Origin: Planctomycetota bacterium
GTDB lineage: Bacteria > Planctomycetota > J058 > JARGOJ01
Direction of reading: 5' to 3'
NCBI GenBank assembly: GCA_029210225.1
Contig: JARGOJ010000095.1
Coordinates: 261 to 15,123 of the forward strand
Length of the DNA: 14,863 bases
The position numbers were made by a program, and so were the translations under genes. Shown here piece by piece: positions 14,701-14,863 of the stretch. Positions within the stretch are counted from its first letter, which is position 1; each line of letters begins with the position of its first letter. The notes under the pieces are model-generated. The model did no database searches, was not told the origin of the DNA, and was given only the letters and a program-made list of their open reading frames with translations.

Positions 14701-14863
14701 CCGCCTCGACCTTGACCTTCGCCCCAGGAGAGACAAGCAAGACCTTCAACGTGATGGTGATCGACGACATTCGCGACGAGCCGATCGCCCCTGAGCTTCT
14801 TCAGTTGACTCTTGAGAATCAAACGGGTCCTTCAAACATTGCGACCATCACCCAAGACTTCCG
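5712..14863 (+). CDS. Giant Calx-beta / SbsA-Ig lipoprotein with nested beta-propellers, partial (open at right edge)
   Basis: At least 3050 codons without a stop. ATG 5712 is chosen because AAGGTG lies 6 bases upstream; an in-frame ATG at 5646 would add 22 residues ahead of the signal sequence and has a poor ribosome site. Residues 1-28 are a lipoprotein signal (Arg-rich start, hydrophobic core, lipobox LTAC, Cys28), so the protein is lipid-anchored in the envelope. Domains in order: carboxypeptidase-regulatory-like beta domain (about 45-133), helical region (about 145-312), three SbsA-type Ig-like domains (about 316-417, 431-530 and 538-640), He_PIG (643-728), then fourteen Calx-beta domains from 733 on. 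Calx-beta 5 and 14 each contain a propeller-like insert. Most Calx-beta units keep the acidic calcium-site pattern ([ND]DD..[ND]E..E and a terminal DxD). Likely role: calcium-stiffened surface adhesin or matrix protein (inferred). Confidence 0.9.
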   Translation, partial: MVVTSMSRVRTRILITGLALLLTSLTACDSDSSGRGRNNGIPSDPVRVQGTVQAGPAQGVTVVAFAVDSSGNKAQTLGQSATDANGSFQIVFNNNSSSGGYSGVVLLEATGGTYTDEARQSTVTLGAVFKAVIDNSTPPANASFPTPTTASVTILSTLAAEQAQLGTGGLTQANVLAANASINSLYNNAFDVLSTPLSNPNDAAGGSNLPVETGDFTVALAGFSRLALDLGLTPDQLFNALKADIADGRLDGRSPNNTSTLVDDSVITRLARATAAYVASNANVRGLSIQDATLATLAASDGNISRNNVPGLDNVGPKVIEHFPLPGSTNAFSNSKIFIRVNEELDPSTVTSSNVTVRNSTGTIPGAISYNSASQSIVFTPTTILPTNSTITINTTTNVQDLAGNPLQTSDNFTFTTGLLAQGGIGFATNVTAVPPANTGADINQVIALSFDRPLDLGSLLSSGNVTLMNGTDAVSFSIGYNLATNTVILAPTVPLPNSTTITVGLSGSLLDAFGNLLSTAFSQSFTTNAANVADSGAPTVLAVDPVAGSNLAQGSSRITVNFSEAVDPASVIANTQLRLGTNLVSVTKRFFSQTSSLVLIPDAPLSAGQSYALTVGTNVLDLAGNSMVTPFTSSFTVAASALTITTTTLPTAVVNQVYSQQIQTIGGNGAITFTATGTLPTGLSLSPAGVISGTPSIPGIVLVTITATDSSTPTPQTASQALSVRVDANVPVPTVSFNQLSSATNDEATQNFLVQIRLDTPSTLSSPVTADVTVVGGSATNGTDYLQINTIPISFPVGTTSGTLVTVGIGVQQDALAEGDETIQLLLSNVQGSGAILGGSANHTVTITDDDPNPTVSLSSANILSLTEGASGSIAAVLSNPSAQSITVPFTIGGSASSSTDHNLVSGNFVFPAGQSTATVSFQTTGDLLDEDDIETITVTLGTPSTGATLGTPSSQTININDDDDLAIASVDSLTNIDEGSGTATFTVSLNTPHGRSSSVSVDASTAPGTALSGTDFSSNTGTLSFAAGETTKSFMVTITDDTLDEDPESFTVVLGNANLVTISSSAGTGVGTIIDNDNPANVSFAMATQSISEDVGSVTLTVSLDNTNGSGKAITVPFSVTGTAMNPADHDLASGQFPTIAATSIPPGQNSATVSFNVVDDNISELTETIIVSLGTPTNAGLGANPVLTISLNDNEATPTADLDVLLGANVQNPNVANGNRIELDENAGMVTLRASLSNPSSQDVTGSFTLGAGSSTSQPPEVTDLDTPGTRVRLYIGQNNGSGTVEAYTAFNGAPFTTELQNTVAPGNNQNVTLDTLGNLYHTGNTPPSIRVITDVANRPANDPFDPNQGDRIIVGAATTLVGPRGIDVDTRRERMLIADFNGTKLVVFDLNANGNVAPLGSTDLSVITGVTGKPWDLDYESQDDLLFIAMTDGNVLVYENYLGSGSFGSAGPTRIFAPTDGTTPGNNIHGIIFNRDRNELYLSDVGAATQSTAPGFDTDGRIFVIQNANTVGGGAGTTVTATITINTGANVRLGNPVDISFDGGNLYVVEKTNSSTVPADTNKILIYGGFQATVDAGVSGDIAPTATIVLPATAAPESSTIDPGQRLDHNFSTRSFTIPAGQLTATTSFRISEDTRDEENESIDLSLTMLNNANAGANAARSIQVQDNDVQPTININSITNSEGSNAILTVSLTAAPGRPVTINFSTLDGTAVSVANPPFPEDFTAIPTTTLTLNEGESFKTITVMINDDANNEAPEDFTVNLSNNPVNALPGMLVGTVTIADNDALPVIDIAAMGPTTVDENVGQITFNVTLNAQSGQTVTANVLVAGVSNTFGAGDFTFAPNPSTVTFAPGETSKSVTVTINDDLLNEVNEQFTASLVNISATAAPGTTSNTITITDNDSFTVTVDSPSAGTEGGADASFTVTLSRESEQTLTLDVASIGAGTDPAEAGDFNSPTSLTFSPGTTSRTLTLAVTDDMVNEATETVQSTLSFAQTPNGFDMAGSTLVNSVDINDNDELTVTLTTGTAGAEPSTDATFTATLNRQSEQTPITFDITTGANTADPTEAGDITAPASVTFSGMSTSETVTVTVNDDMVNEATEGFSLTLALNGTVNLFSPSNSTLSANNTVADDDTVTVTLANTVPGMEPSTNLTYSATLSRASEQTLNFNIAAVGSGTDPAESTDFTVGTASISFAPGTTTQSFDITVNDDGNNEAIEGLTTSLTLTNTVNGFDTQGSTLSAMAVINDDDVAVISITAQPTTASAIENSNTIQLFDVAISVPTEQSLTVDFVGEAGTPVGATLGADFQLPTGTQLTFPGSSATPFSTTQSISITVLEDLINEANEVYNIRLVNLAGAINGVSLATTPFSSATILDDDPVSVLLSTTTNGMENSAGTASDVTFTATLSRQSEQTINFDVTAMGSGVDVAEATDFTLATSTISFAPLSLTQNITVTVNEDAINEANEGLTSAIALSNVVNGFDTQGSTLTSDAIINDDDDVTISIMTNTGPFPEGNVGDTNMVLFTVSISGDSEQAPMVNFATGTTTTAATDTGDAISDTDFTSQTGSLTLNLAATTRTITVDLLEDNDAEQNENFLTALTLNTTARGVTLGNASATATITDDDNADIAFGASAPVLEGATIPVQVNLSGPKSQAVTVDLRDTLAGTATNGVDSTEENRLFPYTPVALYVVRNNGGATGVDRLGTDLRLQATYDIGANEGAVLDTDGTLYVCSDANGVASIRSFNKIAGRAPSAAFDPNQDDIVLGAMTTLTNPKGIDLDTNRNLVFAADNGASEIKVFRLNDSGDVTPQGTTALSERPWDIDYNSATDQLFVVTTSGNVFVFDNYVAGNFAPSGTPTTVITPADGGVKDSINLHGIAFDSANDRLILSDVGIPADATDGAIFVINNVSAASGLVEYDVKVSGANTMLGNPVDLAFDGTNIYIAEKSNNFVGVFALASLTGGHTNNDVAPDAQTAATRPESVTLDRGVRRDHNLTEAASTLTFAPGETSKTFNVMVIDDIRDEPIAPELLQLTLENQTGPSNIATITQDF
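9489..10541 (+). other. Beta-propeller-like domain nested in Calx-beta 5
   Basis: About 350 residues (1260-1610 of the lipoprotein) interrupt Calx-beta 5 between GSFTLGAGSST and LDHNFSTRSFTIPAG, both recognisable halves of one Calx-beta domain. The insert shows blade-like repeats: GPRGIDVDTRRERMLIADF...LVVFDL, KPWDLDYESQDDLLFIAM...VLVYENY, IHGIIFNRDRNELYLSDV...IFVIQN and LGNPVDISFDGGNLYVVEK...ILIYGG. They resemble NHL/YncE-type propeller blades (a P.(D/G)(I/L)..D lead, then LY(I/V)AD, then (I/V).(V/I)(F/Y)). Probably five to six blades. It is homologous to the insert at 13731. Confidence 0.75.
11427..12470 (+). repeat. Recently duplicated Calx-beta subfamily (units 8-10)
   Basis: Three consecutive units of about 116 residues (348 bases) are more alike than the rest of the array. 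They share TLSR.SEQT or TLNRQSEQT, a DPAEA/DPTEA/DPAES spacer before the calcium-site Asp, and NDD..NEA.E; units 8 and 10 also share NGFD..GSTL. Unit 12 (12852-13211) belongs to the same subfamily but is separated from them by the different unit 11. A 26-base identical stretch occurs at 11649-11674 and 11997-12022, exactly one unit apart. Confidence 0.75.
11649..12022 (+). repeat. 26-bp exact direct repeat, 348 bp apart
   Basis: The identical bases at 11649-11674 and 11997-12022 encode DDMVNEATE in Calx-beta units 8 and 9. The same codons are used at every position, which points to recent duplication or gene conversion rather than protein-level conservation alone. Confidence 0.8.
13731..14678 (+). 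other. Second beta-propeller-like domain, nested in Calx-beta 14
   Basis: About 316 residues (2674-2989) interrupt Calx-beta 14 between GTATNGVDS and RRDHNLTEAASTLTFAPGE. The blade order is the same as in the insert at 9489: NPKGIDLDTNRNLVFAADN, RPWDIDYNSATDQLFVVTT, LHGIAFDSANDRLILSDVG and LGNPVDLAFDGTNIYIAEK. Shared marks include FDPNQ(G)D, (P)ES.T(I/L)D.G.R.DHN at the exit and NDVAP/GDIAP near the end. The copies are clearly paralogous although diverged at the amino acid level. Confidence 0.75.

Larger units (their letters stand above)
7908..14863 (+). repeat. Array of fourteen Calx-beta domains
   Basis: Each unit is about 112-125 residues and ends in an acidic cap such as ITDDD, INDDDD, IDNDN or IADND. 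Approximate starts: 7908, 8271, 8610, 8952, 9306 (split), 10737, 11085, 11427, 11775, 12123, 12471, 12852, 13212 and 13587 (split, cut by the window edge). The core pattern is a GTDY/TDF-type Asp, then F.PG.(T/S), then V.(I/V).(D/E)D...(D/N)E..E. These acidic positions correspond to Asp421, Asp446, Asp447, Glu451 and Glu454 of the NCX1 Calx-beta domain, so calcium binding is expected but not proven. Confidence 0.85.

Noticed and set aside
7908..14863. CRISPR array or short tandem DNA repeat
   Set aside because: The periodicity is about 340-375 bases and is protein-level repetition within one reading frame, not short identical repeats with spacers.

Overview
The window looks like a stretch of chromosome from a Gram-negative-type bacterium. 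It encodes a diderm-style lipoprotein, a DedA-family membrane protein, and exported HEAT-like, TPR and zinc-ribbon proteins. The mix of HEAT and TPR proteins of unknown role, a decayed signal-peptidase-like protein and a giant Calx-beta/Ig-like surface protein resembles Planctomycetota and other repeat-rich environmental bacteria. That placement is an inference from flavour only, since there is no rRNA or other phylogenetic marker. Genes strongly prefer codons ending in C or G. No tRNA, rRNA, CRISPR array, transposase or phage gene was seen.

Layout. (1) Positions 1-894, minus strand: the N-terminal 298 codons of an exported alpha-helical, HEAT-like protein that runs off the left edge. (2) Positions 895-1140: a divergent intergenic region. 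(3) Positions 1141-3391, plus strand: three tightly packed genes that look like one operon. They encode a signal peptidase I-like membrane protein lacking the Ser/Lys dyad, a membrane-anchored TPR protein, and a small zinc-ribbon protein with one membrane helix. (4) Positions 3630-5300: mtnP (5'-methylthioadenosine phosphorylase) followed 6 bp later by a DedA/VTT-family membrane protein with an acidic tail. (5) Positions 5301-5711: a mostly non-coding region with a perfect 12-bp inverted repeat starting at the dedA stop codon and a second short hairpin. (6) Positions 5712-14863: one uninterrupted reading frame of at least 3050 codons, open at the right edge, encoding a giant lipoprotein.

The giant lipoprotein is the most striking object here. 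In order it has a lipobox signal peptide, a carboxypeptidase-regulatory-like beta domain, a helical segment, three SbsA-type Ig-like (Big_5) domains, one putative-Ig (He_PIG) domain and fourteen Calx-beta domains. Two Calx-beta domains (numbers 5 and 14) are each split by a beta-propeller-like domain of roughly 315-350 residues, inserted at the same point: just before the Asp that corresponds to a calcium ligand in the animal Na+/Ca2+ exchanger Calx-beta domain. The two inserts are clearly homologous and are separated by eight uninterrupted Calx-beta domains. This nested architecture is seen directly in the reading frame and is the best candidate for something undescribed.

How the genes work together. 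MtnP acts in methionine salvage and DedA in membrane homeostasis; their adjacency may be only co-transcription. The three-gene set at 1141-3391 combines scaffold-type modules (TPR, zinc ribbon, inactive protease-like fold), each with one predicted membrane helix, which suggests an envelope-associated complex of unknown function. The giant lipoprotein is probably a calcium-rigidified surface filament or adhesin carrying propellers as side modules.
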